Positions 54,733-63,059 of a stretch of 64,000 bases of DNA are shown here, piece after piece (position 1 is the first letter of the stretch; each line of letters opens with the position of its first letter). The notes beneath the pieces are model-generated. The model saw only the letters and a list, made by a program, of their open reading frames with translations, made no database searches and was not told where the DNA came from. A program made the position numbers and the translations under genes. The DNA comes from Candidatus Woesearchaeota archaeon. Its GTDB lineage: Archaea > Nanobdellota > Nanobdellia > Woesearchaeales > JABGUJ01. The DNA lies in contig JABGUJ010000003.1 in NCBI GenBank assembly GCA_018646625.1, positions 1 to 64,000 of the forward strand, given 5' to 3'.

Positions 54733-55668
54733 ATGATACCAAAAAGACTCAAAGAAGGGGATACAATAGGATTCGTATCGCCTTCAAGTGCAACTGATAA
54801 AGAAAAACAACCGTTAATAGAGAACGCAGTTAAAATTCTAAAAAATATGGGTTTAGAATCAATATTCGAAGATAATACAAAAGTTATTGATAAGTATGGT
54901 ATATCATGCGGAACTGCTAAAGAAAGAGCTGAGAGTATTAACAAATATTTCAAAAATCCAGAAATAAATGCAATATGGTGTCTGCAAGGAGGAGATACAG
55001 TAAACGAAATTCTCCCATATTTAGATTATGAAGCAATAAAACATAATCCTAAGATATTTATGGGATTCTCAGACAATACAGTACTACTAAACGCAATCTA
55101 CAAAAAAACAGGATTAGTCACATTTCAAGCGCCAGATGCAAAAGCAGGTAGTGAGGATGCACATTTTGATTCAAAATATTCGCAAACAGAATTTAGAGAA
55201 AGATTAATGAATGCAAATAAAGATATTGATGCAGAATATAAAGTTATTAGAGAAGGCAACGCAAAAGGGAAAATTATAGGAGCCAACTTAAACTGTTTTC
55301 TGAAACTCACAGGTACAGAATACGCACCAGATTTTAAAGACACAATTATCCTGATCGAAGGCTACAGAATGGAAGTAAGAAGAGCACTCCATTTAATCGC
55401 ACAGTTAAAACAACAAAAAGATTTCAACAAAGTAAAAGGTGTAGTCATAGGAGATGTATTTGGCTTCGATACAGAAGAGAAAAAAGACACTAGCGGAAAT
55501 AGACTACACTTTGAAGAAATATTCAAAGAATTAACAGAAGAATATAATTTCCCAATTCTCAAGACACATTCATTCGGGCATAGATGCCCCTGCACAACAA
55601 CTCCTATAGGAGTTCAAGGAGAAATCAAAGACGGAAAACTTATAATAACAGAAGAGTTCATAGAATAA
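54733..55668 (+). CDS. LD-carboxypeptidase-like protein (peptidase family S66, MccF type)
   Basis: 311 residues with the S66 Ser-Glu-His triad positions: GFSDNTVLL (Ser), ILIEGYRMEVRRA (Glu) and SFGHRCPCTTTPIG (His). The start GDTIGFVSPSSATDKEK is also typical. S66 members cleave LD-peptide bonds of murein or, as MccF, detoxify microcin C7-type aminoacyl nucleotides. An archaeon lacking murein makes a MccF-like or peptide-scavenging role more plausible. It is followed by the Nudix gene one base later, as an operon. Confidence 0.85.
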   Translation: MIPKRLKEGDTIGFVSPSSATDKEKQPLIENAVKILKNMGLESIFEDNTKVIDKYGISCGTAKERAESINKYFKNPEINAIWCLQGGDTVNEILPYLDYEAIKHNPKIFMGFSDNTVLLNAIYKKTGLVTFQAPDAKAGSEDAHFDSKYSQTEFRERLMNANKDIDAEYKVIREGNAKGKIIGANLNCFLKLTGTEYAPDFKDTIILIEGYRMEVRRALHLIAQLKQQKDFNKVKGVVIGDVFGFDTEEKKDTSGNRLHFEEIFKELTEEYNFPILKTHSFGHRCPCTTTPIGVQGEIKDGKLIITEEFIE

Positions 55669-55669
55669 A

Positions 55670-56092
55670 ATGGAAAGATCAAAGATTAGAGGACATCAAG
55701 TTATTTGCAGCGCATTTATTGAAAAAGATAATAAATTTCTAACAGTAATGTGTCCCAGATTCAAAGTGTGGCGAGTCCCAGGCGGAAGAGCAGAACATGG
55801 AGAAAGATTAGAAGAAACTCTAATAAGAGAAATGCAAGAAGAAACAAGAATAGAATTCAAAGATCCAAAATTCATTGGCTTTGGTCAAGATCAACAATTC
55901 CACGTAAAAGCACAAAGAGAAACTTCAAGATTATTAATGTTCTTTCACGTAAAGACAAACGAAGAACCACAATTAGACCCAGACGAATGTGAAGAACACA
56001 AGTGGGTAACGCTTGAAGAACTAAAACAAATTGAAAACAAAGAAGGCGGGTTAACTGACCTATTCAAAAGAAATCCTGACTTTAAACTCTAA
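55670..56092 (+). CDS. Nudix hydrolase
   Basis: 140 residues. The Nudix box GGRAEHGERLEETLIREMQ, followed by EET, fits GX5EX7REUXEEXGU, although the residue after EE-T is R rather than G. It hydrolyses nucleoside diphosphates linked to other groups; the substrate is unknown. A single base separates it from the upstream LD-carboxypeptidase gene, suggesting joint housekeeping of small metabolites. It overlaps the convergent NTPase gene by 4 nt. Confidence 0.85.
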   Translation: MERSKIRGHQVICSAFIEKDNKFLTVMCPRFKVWRVPGGRAEHGERLEETLIREMQEETRIEFKDPKFIGFGQDQQFHVKAQRETSRLLMFFHVKTNEEPQLDPDECEEHKWVTLEELKQIENKEGGLTDLFKRNPDFKL

Positions 56093-56640
56093 ATCTTATT
56101 ACCACAAAACTTATCAAAACCAGTTTTAGCATCTTCAAAGTTATTAACTTTCAAAACTCTAACATCATTAGCTATCAAGTTTGCTCTAAACTCATTAACC
56201 ATAGAATAAACTAACTCTTCAATCTCTTGCCTAAACTCGCTATTAGTAGATCGAAAACCATCAGCCAACATTGGCTCTTCTTTTATTTTAGTAACCAACA
56301 ATAAATCATACCCTTTCAAATGCGTTAACATCAAATCTTTAAGCTCATGATGTTGTTTACCGTTTGCTCTATACAAGTAAGCATAATTATCCAACACACT
56401 TCTATCACACACTACAACATCAAAATCAGCAGAATTATTTTCTTCCCTAATCTGGTGAGGCAAAATCCATTCCTGCGCTTTCAAAGTAGACTCTTCATTA
56501 ACCGGAAAAGGACATTTTCTTGCCATTTCTGTAATCTGAGTTACCTTTAATCCTCTCGCTTGAAGATAAAGAACTAACTTATTACAAATAGTAGTCTTAC
56601 CTGTACAATGTGCACCAATCACCGCTATCTTTTTAACCAT
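56089..56640 (-). CDS. P-loop NTPase/kinase-like protein (AAA_28, NadR-like)
   Basis: 183 residues. The Walker A motif GAHCTGKTT lies near the N-terminus, CDRSVLDNYAYL is the lid/catalytic region, and DLLLVTKIKEE follows. The pattern recalls nucleoside or nucleotide kinases and the NadR-type AAA_28 family. Substrate unknown. The ATG is at 56640; an upstream promoter was not clearly seen. Confidence 0.7.
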   Translation of the reverse strand: MVKKIAVIGAHCTGKTTICNKLVLYLQARGLKVTQITEMARKCPFPVNEESTLKAQEWILPHQIREENNSADFDVVVCDRSVLDNYAYLYRANGKQHHELKDLMLTHLKGYDLLLVTKIKEEPMLADGFRSTNSEFRQEIEELVYSMVNEFRANLIANDVRVLKVNNFEDAKTGFDKFCGNKI

Positions 56641-56672
56641 AAAAACAAATAGAACGTCTGAGACTTATAAAT

Positions 56673-57446
56673 TTACTGGTCTTGTCTATATTCTCTCACA
56701 ACATACAAGCCCCGATTCCTTATCGTAGGATGCTTTAGTGAAACCCAAGTTTCTCTAGCATCTGAAAAATGATCTTCAAGTTTCTCACCAGCCTGACTTG
56801 CAAGAAGTCCTAAAGGAGAATCTGAACAAACAAAAACAGCATCAGGCCCCATAATTCTTTTAACAGCTTCAGCATCAGAAGGCCCCTGCATTTTAACACC
56901 GCCATTGATCACCATAGAAAACACACCACGTTTCATATCCTGATAATTACCTGCAGCCATAAGAAAACTACAACCATCAAAACCAAACTCATGTAAACCT
57001 GTAAATGATTCTTCAGAATCAGAACTTGAATGACAAATAAGATCGTCAGGACATTCATTAACTCTCCTAAGTAACTCCACTAATTTTGCCCTTTCATCAG
57101 CTGAAGCTCTGGAATCAAACTCTAAATAAAGAGGATCAACACTAGTATAGCTATTACACATGCCAACAACACCTTCATAAACATGATGACCACTACCAAT
57201 TTCAAGAACATCCTGGCCAGCATAGTACTCAGGATTTCCTTCAAGATGCAAAGCAGTTGCCAACCTCAACAAAGAAGTTTGAGATCTTTCCTCCAATGTT
57301 GCAAGAGCTCGATCATGACCAACATCAACTTCAAGAATCCTTCGCGGAACCTTAGAAGCCAATAAATACTCAGCAAGCTGCTCATACCCTGCAGCCCCCC
57401 AATTAAGAATATGAAGCTCAACTATTTTTTCAATATCTTTAATCAT
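56673..57446 (-). CDS. Methyltransferase-like protein (paralogue B)
   Basis: 257 residues. The SAM-binding-like motif is GQDVLEIGSGHHVYEGVV with SVDPLYLEF after it, as in class I methyltransferases. The C-terminal half (FSMVINGGVKMQGPSDAEAV, MGPDAVFVCSDSPLGLLAS) replaces the usual catalytic segment. It is paralogous to the protein encoded upstream, with which it overlaps by 8 nt, and is the last gene of the operon starting at 58747. The substrate is unknown. Confidence 0.65.
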   Translation of the reverse strand: MIKDIEKIVELHILNWGAAGYEQLAEYLLASKVPRRILEVDVGHDRALATLEERSQTSLLRLATALHLEGNPEYYAGQDVLEIGSGHHVYEGVVGMCNSYTSVDPLYLEFDSRASADERAKLVELLRRVNECPDDLICHSSSDSEESFTGLHEFGFDGCSFLMAAGNYQDMKRGVFSMVINGGVKMQGPSDAEAVKRIMGPDAVFVCSDSPLGLLASQAGEKLEDHFSDARETWVSLKHPTIRNRGLYVVREYRQDQ

Positions 57447-58215
57447 CTAAAACACCCGAATAAACTCCAACAACAAGTAAAGTGTTCTGACTTTTAAAAG
57501 GTGCGACTAATTCTAACCAATATTCTTTCACAGATTCAAAATGCTCATGTGGTTGAGCTCTATCATTTAAAGTCCACATAACAGGATAACTAACATCAAC
57601 ATAATGCCCTTCAGGCGTCAATAAACGAGATATCTCAGCCATCGCATCTTCAGTCACCACCAACCCATTGTTCACAACCACATCATACGTTACATCCATA
57701 GAAATATCTTCAAACAGTCCAGGAATCAAAGTTACTTTACCCTCTTGCAAGAACCATTCATCCATCCTAGTTTGAGAAGTACTTTTAGGCGTTTCACACA
57801 ACAAACCTTTACCCTTATGAGCTTTCTCAAGCAATCTTCTAAACTGCAAATAACCTGCCAGATCAGGATCCATCAATAACTTTTGATAAACAGGATCAAC
57901 ACCAGTATAATGTTCAGAAGCATCAACAACATTCTGATCCAAATACATGCCACTTCCGATCTCTAGAACACGTGCGCCTTCAAACAAAGGAGCATAATCT
58001 CTTGCAAATCTATTCATCGCCAAATTCACATCCGCCATACAACTTGCCAAAGGATTAAGAGAAGTTACTAACATCTCCAGAAAAGATACTTTAACAACAT
58101 CATGAAAACGAGCATGATCATTATCCCTAAGATAAGAAGCAATCTGTTCTGCAAACTCAGTACCATGATACTTCTGATCAAGATGTAAGAATTTAGAAAT
58201 TTGATCTTCATTCAT
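57439..58215 (-). CDS. Methyltransferase-like protein (paralogue A)
   Basis: 258 residues with GARVLEIGSGMYLDQNVV and YTGVDPVYQKLL, then VTYDVVVNNGLVVTEDAMA and GHYVDVSYPVMWTLNDRAQP. It shares the layout and LEIGSG/VDP(L/V)Y signatures with the downstream gene, so the pair arose by duplication. The ATG follows the stop of the signal-peptidase-like gene by one base. These proteins are likely SAM-binding, but the methyl acceptor is unknown. Confidence 0.65.
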   Translation of the reverse strand: MNEDQISKFLHLDQKYHGTEFAEQIASYLRDNDHARFHDVVKVSFLEMLVTSLNPLASCMADVNLAMNRFARDYAPLFEGARVLEIGSGMYLDQNVVDASEHYTGVDPVYQKLLMDPDLAGYLQFRRLLEKAHKGKGLLCETPKSTSQTRMDEWFLQEGKVTLIPGLFEDISMDVTYDVVVNNGLVVTEDAMAEISRLLTPEGHYVDVSYPVMWTLNDRAQPHEHFESVKEYWLELVAPFKSQNTLLVVGVYSGVLDD

Positions 58216-58216
58216 T

Positions 58217-58747
58217 TTAGTATATCAAAGCAACAACCACGCCATTAACTTGGTTAAACCTAATCTTTCCCGGATCTAATCCAGGATTGTTATCGCCTTT
58301 CACTCTAAAATAAAAACCTTCCTGATCAAAACCTTTCTCAACAACTCTATGTACAATTAAACCATCAGCAAATTCTGAATTATAAGAAATAATATCACCA
58401 ACAGTAATTTCATCAGCACTGTCCGGCATAATTTCAATACCATTAGTACCTTTATCCAATATTGGATCCATAGAATTTGTATCTAAAAATCTTGCCCAAG
58501 TTGCATTTTGAATATCCAACTCAATATTATCTGAATAAACATGAATCATATCTTCACTCACTCTATCAGAAGGCGAAGCCATCTCTGGATTTTTCTCAAC
58601 AAAAACATCATCTAGAGTTAGAGTTGGCAATTCATTCTGAGTATCTACTACAGACATTGATGTAATACCAGAATACAAGCTAGAAGAGGCCCATCCCAGA
58701 CCAAAACAAAGCAATATTAATGCCAAAACCGCTAGTTCAGCTCTCAT
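58217..58747 (-). CDS. Signal peptidase I-like serine protease (S26B type)
   Basis: 176 residues. An N-terminal transmembrane helix (LAVLALILLCFGLGW) is followed by an acidic segment and the catalytic domain: FLDTNSMDPIL (Ser nucleophile in NSM), VGDIISYNS, VHRVVEKG (His, in place of the bacterial Lys) and VKGDNNPGLDPGKI (Asp). It matches archaeal/ER-type signal peptidase that removes signal peptides from exported proteins. The acidic insertion of about 40 residues between anchor and active site is unusual, so it might be specialised. It is the first gene of an operon with two methyltransferase-like genes. TATA-like GCTTTAAAAATG lies upstream; GGTGG is the SD. Confidence 0.75.
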   Translation of the reverse strand: MRAELAVLALILLCFGLGWASSSLYSGITSMSVVDTQNELPTLTLDDVFVEKNPEMASPSDRVSEDMIHVYSDNIELDIQNATWARFLDTNSMDPILDKGTNGIEIMPDSADEITVGDIISYNSEFADGLIVHRVVEKGFDQEGFYFRVKGDNNPGLDPGKIRFNQVNGVVVALIY

Positions 58748-58827
58748 TTTCCACCGGAAGAGCTATTCAATACTTCATTTTTAAAGCTTTCGCTTTTGTT
58801 CCCACCACGCAGTACTAAAAACACAAG

Positions 58828-58837
58828 CTATTTAAAT
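58828..58837 (+). promoter_or_regulatory. TATA box for the gene at 58885
   Basis: CTATTTAAAT predicts a transcript start near 58859, giving a leader of about 26 nt that contains the SD AGGGGGAGAT at 58871-58880. The promoter is divergent from that of the signal peptidase operon. Confidence 0.45.
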
Positions 58838-58870
58838 GAAACATCAATAATTCAGCATAAGGACGCATTT

Positions 58871-58880
58871 AGGGGGAGAT
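58871..58880 (+). promoter_or_regulatory. Ribosome binding site that points to an ATC start
   Basis: AGGGGGAGAT resembles the full anti-SD complement AGGAGGTGAT (8 of 10 positions identical, one of the others able to pair as G-U). The proposed start ATC 58885 follows it. No ATG, GTG or TTG lies between the upstream in-frame stop (58870-58872) and 58951. Confidence 0.45.
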
Positions 58881-58884
58881 AAAC

Positions 58885-59349
58885 ATCACAGAACAAAAAG
58901 AACTTTACATCGTTAATGTTGGAGTTGATCCTGTATTTCTTAGATCCATCATGAATGAAACTAGACCAGTAGTTGCAGACATGGGAAAAAGACGTGAACA
59001 ATACGATGTATTTGCAGAACATGTTAGAGCACAATATCCAGGATTTGGATTTCCATTCTTAGCAATACCTGGAAACAGAACAGAAGTACATTGTTTCAAC
59101 AGCGGACTTCAAGGTGGCACAACAAAAGATACCATTGATGCAGAAGGCAGAATAAAAGGAGTTCCAATTGATGATTGGATTTATCAACTAACTCTACCCC
59201 GACCAGTAAAAGGAGTTTATACAAGAGCCGACTCAACAATGGTAGGGGTGAATCTAACTGCATTAGTAGAATGCGCAGAAACTGAAATGTTCCCTGAAGC
59301 AATGCAAAGACTTGAAGATCATTTTAAGATAACTCGAATACTTCTATAG
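58885..59349 (+). CDS. Unknown protein with an apparent ATC start codon
   Basis: About 154 residues from ATC 58885; only 132 if started at ATG 58951. The 22 upstream codons read as protein (KELYIVNVGVDPVFLRSI) and continue the hydrophobic pattern of a first beta-strand, so they are probably translated. The rest is soluble with FPFLAIPGNRTEVHCFNS and VYTRADSTMVGVNLTAL. No family recognised. The strong SD and missing standard start parallel the gene at 7255; the first residues (x-T-E-Q and x-T-Q-D) are also alike. Confidence 0.6.
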   Translation: MTEQKELYIVNVGVDPVFLRSIMNETRPVVADMGKRREQYDVFAEHVRAQYPGFGFPFLAIPGNRTEVHCFNSGLQGGTTKDTIDAEGRIKGVPIDDWIYQLTLPRPVKGVYTRADSTMVGVNLTALVECAETEMFPEAMQRLEDHFKITRILL

Positions 59350-59393
59350 AAAATTCGTAAATTATACGAACTAGACGACAAATTCTCCATAAT

Positions 59394-59404
59394 CTTTATA
59401 AATA
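59394..59404 (+). promoter_or_regulatory. TATA box for lysS
   Basis: CTTTATAAATA is centred 26 nt before the ATG at 59425; the mRNA is probably leaderless. Confidence 0.55.
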
Positions 59405-59424
59405 ATACTCTAATTGCCAAACGC

Positions 59425-60909
59425 ATGGAAAAAACAAATGAAAAAGAAAATCCTAACAAGTTAATCCAGGACAGACTTAGAAAGTTAAACGATCTAAGGG
59501 AACTCAACGTTAATCCATATCCTTATTCTTATCAGCCTACACACAAGGCTAAAGATATCAATGAAAAATACGCAGGACTGAAAGCAGAAGAAGAAACTAA
59601 AGACAATGTTAAGGTTGCAGGAAGAATCATGCAGCTAAGAAACATGGGTAAAATCTGTTTTATCCATTTAATGGACTCCACAGGAAAAGTTCAATTATAT
59701 TTACGAAAAGAAGATTTAGGAGATAACTACAAACTTCTTAAGAAATTAGATCTTGGCGACTTTATTGGAGCAGAAGGTCACATCTTCAAAACGAAGATGG
59801 GCGAAGTTACAGTATACACAAAAAATTTTGAAGTACTGTGCAAATCACTAAGACCTCTACCAGAAAAGTATCACGGCCTACAAGATGTAGAGATAAGATA
59901 CAGAAAGAGATACTTAGATTTAATCACTAATCCAAATATAAGAGATACCTTTGTTACAAGAAGTAAGATCATAAAAGGCATTAGAAATTATTTAGATGAC
60001 AGAGGATATGTGGAAGTTCAAGTACCAATGCTTCAACCAATCTACGGTGGAGCAGCAGCAAGACCTTTCAAAACACATCACAACGATCTAGACATGCCGT
60101 TATACCTGAAGATTTCTCCAGAACTCTACTTAAAGAGACTCATTGTAGGAGGATTCGACAAAGTTTACGACATCAGTTATAATTTCAGAAATGAAGGTAC
60201 TGATACTAATCACAATCCAGAGTTTACAATGATCGAATGGTATGAAGCTTACGCAGACTACAACGACATGATGAGAATGACGGAAGAGTTAGTAAGTGGA
60301 TTAGTAAAAGAACTTCACGGTTCAACTAAGCTAACGTACCAAGGAACAGAATTAGACTTCACCATGCCATGGAGAAGACTAAAGATGAAAGATGCAATCA
60401 AAGAATATGCTGATATTGATATTGATGACTACGATGATGAACAAATCAAAGAACTAATCGATACATACAATTTAGAATATCACGGAGATGTAACAAGAGG
60501 TGGAATTGTACAAGTTTTATTTGAAGAACTAGCTGAAGATAAACTTATTCAACCAACGTTCATCATAGATCATCCAGTTGAAGTTTCACCACTAACTAAA
60601 ATTCATAGAACTGACAAGGGTTTCGTAGAAAGATTTGAGTTATTCATCAACAAAATGGAACTAGCCAACGCATATTCTGAATTGAATGATCCGATTGATC
60701 AGAAAAACAGATTAGAAGAACAAGAAGCTAGCAGAGCTGTTGATGATGAAGCACATCCAATGGATGAAGACTTTGTTGAAGCTATCGAAACAGGTATGCC
60801 ACCTACTGGAGGCATTGGTATTGGTGTTGACAGATTAGTTATGATTCTAACAGATAGTCCTAGTATTAGGGATGTAATTCTCTTCCCAACCATGAAACCA
60901 CAGGATTAG
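59425..60909 (+). CDS. lysS: Lysyl-tRNA synthetase, class II
   Basis: 494 residues. The OB-fold domain (VKVAGRIMQLRNMGKICFIH) is followed by class II motifs: motif 1 near FLDDRGYVEVQVP-like YLDDRGYVEVQVPM, motif 2 FRNEGTDTNHNPEFTMIEWY, and motif 3 GGIGIGVDRLVMILT. KYHGLQDVEIRYRKRYLDL is characteristic of LysRS. Many archaea have the unrelated class I enzyme; class II occurs in bacteria, eukaryotes and some archaea including Nanoarchaeum. It charges tRNA-Lys. It has its own promoter. Confidence 0.93.
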   Translation: MEKTNEKENPNKLIQDRLRKLNDLRELNVNPYPYSYQPTHKAKDINEKYAGLKAEEETKDNVKVAGRIMQLRNMGKICFIHLMDSTGKVQLYLRKEDLGDNYKLLKKLDLGDFIGAEGHIFKTKMGEVTVYTKNFEVLCKSLRPLPEKYHGLQDVEIRYRKRYLDLITNPNIRDTFVTRSKIIKGIRNYLDDRGYVEVQVPMLQPIYGGAAARPFKTHHNDLDMPLYLKISPELYLKRLIVGGFDKVYDISYNFRNEGTDTNHNPEFTMIEWYEAYADYNDMMRMTEELVSGLVKELHGSTKLTYQGTELDFTMPWRRLKMKDAIKEYADIDIDDYDDEQIKELIDTYNLEYHGDVTRGGIVQVLFEELAEDKLIQPTFIIDHPVEVSPLTKIHRTDKGFVERFELFINKMELANAYSELNDPIDQKNRLEEQEASRAVDDEAHPMDEDFVEAIETGMPPTGGIGIGVDRLVMILTDSPSIRDVILFPTMKPQD

Positions 60910-60981
60910 AGAGCTCTAAGCAATGAATCAAGCACACCGAAAGCTTTAAATTCTAGTTTATAAATCAAAGTAGAGATAAAA

Positions 60982-61380
60982 ATGGGAATGTTTTCAAGTA
61001 ACGGCAAAGATGTAACCATCAGATTTGGTGAAAGAACAGTTATAGGACTAACTGAGAAAGTAATCATCAAAAGTTTAGATGGAAAAGAAAAAGAAGTTCT
61101 TGCAAGAATTGACACTGGTGCAACAACTAGTTCAGTAGATGTCGGATTAGCAGCCGAGTTAGGCCTAGGACCAGTCATCAAGAGCAAACTTATCAAAAGT
61201 GCATCTGGCTCAGGAATGAGAGCTGTTGTAAAAGCAATAATGGTTATGGAAAACCAAGATAAAGAATGCGAATTCAATCTTGCAGACCGAACACACATGA
61301 AATACAGAGTATTAATTGGTCAGAACATTCTAAAAGACGGTGGATTCTTAATAGATCCCACCAAGTCACAAATAGATTAA
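60982..61380 (+). CDS. RimB-like retropepsin (ATP-dependent zinc protease family, PF05618)
   Basis: 132 residues. The active-site motif ARIDTGATTSSVDV (DTGA) and the later block YRVLIGQNILKDGGFLIDP are characteristic of the RimK-associated retropepsin-like family. In Pseudomonas the homologue RimB trims poly-glutamate added by RimK to ribosomal protein S6. Here it directly precedes a rimK homologue (12-nt gap). The archaeal target is unknown, because S6 of the bacterial type is absent from archaea. TATA-like elements lie at 60942-60951 and 60957-60966. Confidence 0.85.
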   Translation: MGMFSSNGKDVTIRFGERTVIGLTEKVIIKSLDGKEKEVLARIDTGATTSSVDVGLAAELGLGPVIKSKLIKSASGSGMRAVVKAIMVMENQDKECEFNLADRTHMKYRVLIGQNILKDGGFLIDPTKSQID

Positions 61381-61392
61381 ACTTGGGGTAAA

Positions 61393-62499
61393 ATGGCAGC
61401 TGAAGAACCAAAGCTAAGGGCAGCTCTCGTAAGTCTAGGTAGCGTTTCATCTAAATGGACATTAGAAGAAATGGAAAAGTATTTCTCAGAAGTTGACTCA
61501 TTAAATGTAAAAGAATTTGAAGTTGATTTAGGATCAGACGGTGCAGAAGTCCTTTACAAAGGTAAAAAAATACCAGACTATGATTGTATTTATCTAAAAG
61601 GATCATTCAAATATGCAAATTTACTATCATCTATTTGCTCAGTTCTTCAAGGAAAATGTTACATGCCAACATCACCATCATCATTCACTAACGGACATGA
61701 TAAACTATTAACACATCTTAAAATGCAGCAAGCAAAAATACCTATGCCTGCTACCTACATATCTTCTACACCTCAAGCAGGTAAAGAGATTCTAGAGAGA
61801 ATGAATTATCCAATAATAATTAAATTTCCACAAGGTACTCACGGTAAAGGAGTCTTGATAGCAGAAAGTTATACATCGGCATCATCTATGCTTGATGCAC
61901 TAATAGCTTTAAAGCAACCATTCATCATTCAAGAATTCGTCGACACAGGAGGCAAGGACATCAGAGCAATCGTTGTAGGTAATAAAGTAGTAGCAGCAAT
62001 GCAAAGAGTTGCAAAAAAAGGAGAACATAGAGCTAACGTTCATGCAGGCGGAGTTTGCGAAGCAATAGTAGTAGATTACAAAACAGAAAAGATCGCAGTA
62101 GAAACTGCTAAAAGATTAGGCATCGATATCTGCGCAGTAGATATCTTACTAGGACCAAAAGGACCTCTAGTAATTGAAGCCAACCTAAGTCCAGGACTAC
62201 AAGGAATCACTGACTGCACAAAAATTAATGTAGCGAGCAAGATTGCAAGGTTTCTTTACGAACAAACACTAATATTCAAACAAAACAAAGGAGACAACAA
62301 AACAAACAGAATCTTAAACGATTTAGGTATTGGCAAAAGCACGCCAGCTCAAGAAATTGTATCTAATCTTGATTTTAGAGGAACTAGAATACTTCTACCA
62401 GAAATGGCATCCGCACTAAGTAAACTTAGCACTGCTGATGAAGTTACAATAAGTGCTAAGAAAGATGAAATAAAAATCAAGAAGATGGATATCGAATAA
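61393..62499 (+). CDS. rimK: RimK-family ATP-grasp alpha-L-glutamate ligase
   Basis: 368 residues. The ATP-grasp core has PSSFTNGHDKLLTHLKM, IIIKFPQGTHGKGVLIAES, FIIQEFVDTGGKDIRAIVVG (substrate and ATP loop), KKGEHRANVHAGG and VIEANLSPGLQGI (the metal-binding Asn/Glu). RimK-type enzymes attach glutamates to protein C-termini or synthesise poly-glutamate and related peptides. A C-terminal extension of about 70 residues is not part of the usual family core. It pairs with the upstream retropepsin, suggesting a reversible modification. Confidence 0.87.
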   Translation: MAAEEPKLRAALVSLGSVSSKWTLEEMEKYFSEVDSLNVKEFEVDLGSDGAEVLYKGKKIPDYDCIYLKGSFKYANLLSSICSVLQGKCYMPTSPSSFTNGHDKLLTHLKMQQAKIPMPATYISSTPQAGKEILERMNYPIIIKFPQGTHGKGVLIAESYTSASSMLDALIALKQPFIIQEFVDTGGKDIRAIVVGNKVVAAMQRVAKKGEHRANVHAGGVCEAIVVDYKTEKIAVETAKRLGIDICAVDILLGPKGPLVIEANLSPGLQGITDCTKINVASKIARFLYEQTLIFKQNKGDNKTNRILNDLGIGKSTPAQEIVSNLDFRGTRILLPEMASALSKLSTADEVTISAKKDEIKIKKMDIE

Positions 62500-62506
62500 A
62501 ACCCAT

Positions 62507-63037
62507 CTATTTATTTCCATAATAAAAGAACTTCTCGATTTCCACGTCTTCTGAATTATAGCTTCCACATCTTGGCGATGATTTTGGAGGCTCAGGCTCT
62601 TTGAACTGAGATTGTCTTTCAACTTTAGGATGTTCAGGATTATCAGCAGTTACAGGAGAATCTGAAGCAAACACTTTTACGCTTTTTTGTTTCTGCTCTA
62701 ACTGATTCATCATCTCAATCATTTCATTCATTTTTTGCTGCATTTCTACAATAGTTTCTTCTTGCCGTTTCATTTGATTCTGCAAAGATCTAACATGTAG
62801 TTCATGCTCAGGCGCCTTACCAGGTATATTAACAGCACTAGTTGTAGATGTCTCTGGAGAGTCTTTCTCAATCTTTATAACACCAGAATCCGACGTACTA
62901 GTTACAGATGACACTTCACCATCATTTCTAATCATTTGCTCTGCTTGACTCACAGCTTGAGTCATATCTTCAGCCATACCGTGGTTTTTTAATTCCATAG
63001 CGAGCTTGTTTATTTTTTGTAGTTTATCTACATCCAT
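62507..63037 (-). CDS. Coiled-coil protein of unknown function
   Basis: 176 residues. An N-terminal helical domain (LQKINKLAMELKNHGMAEDM, TQAVSQAEQMI) is followed by a Ser/Thr-rich linker, a Met/Gln-rich coiled coil (QMKRQEETIVEMQQKMNEMI) and a Pro-rich disordered tail. No known function. A strong SD (AAGGAGGA) precedes the ATG. It lies in tandem 22 nt downstream of the membrane protein gene at 63060-63914. Confidence 0.6.
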   Translation of the reverse strand: MDVDKLQKINKLAMELKNHGMAEDMTQAVSQAEQMIRNDGEVSSVTSTSDSGVIKIEKDSPETSTTSAVNIPGKAPEHELHVRSLQNQMKRQEETIVEMQQKMNEMIEMMNQLEQKQKSVKVFASDSPVTADNPEHPKVERQSQFKEPEPPKSSPRCGSYNSEDVEIEKFFYYGNK

Positions 63038-63059
63038 TTTTGTTCCTCCTTACTGCAAC

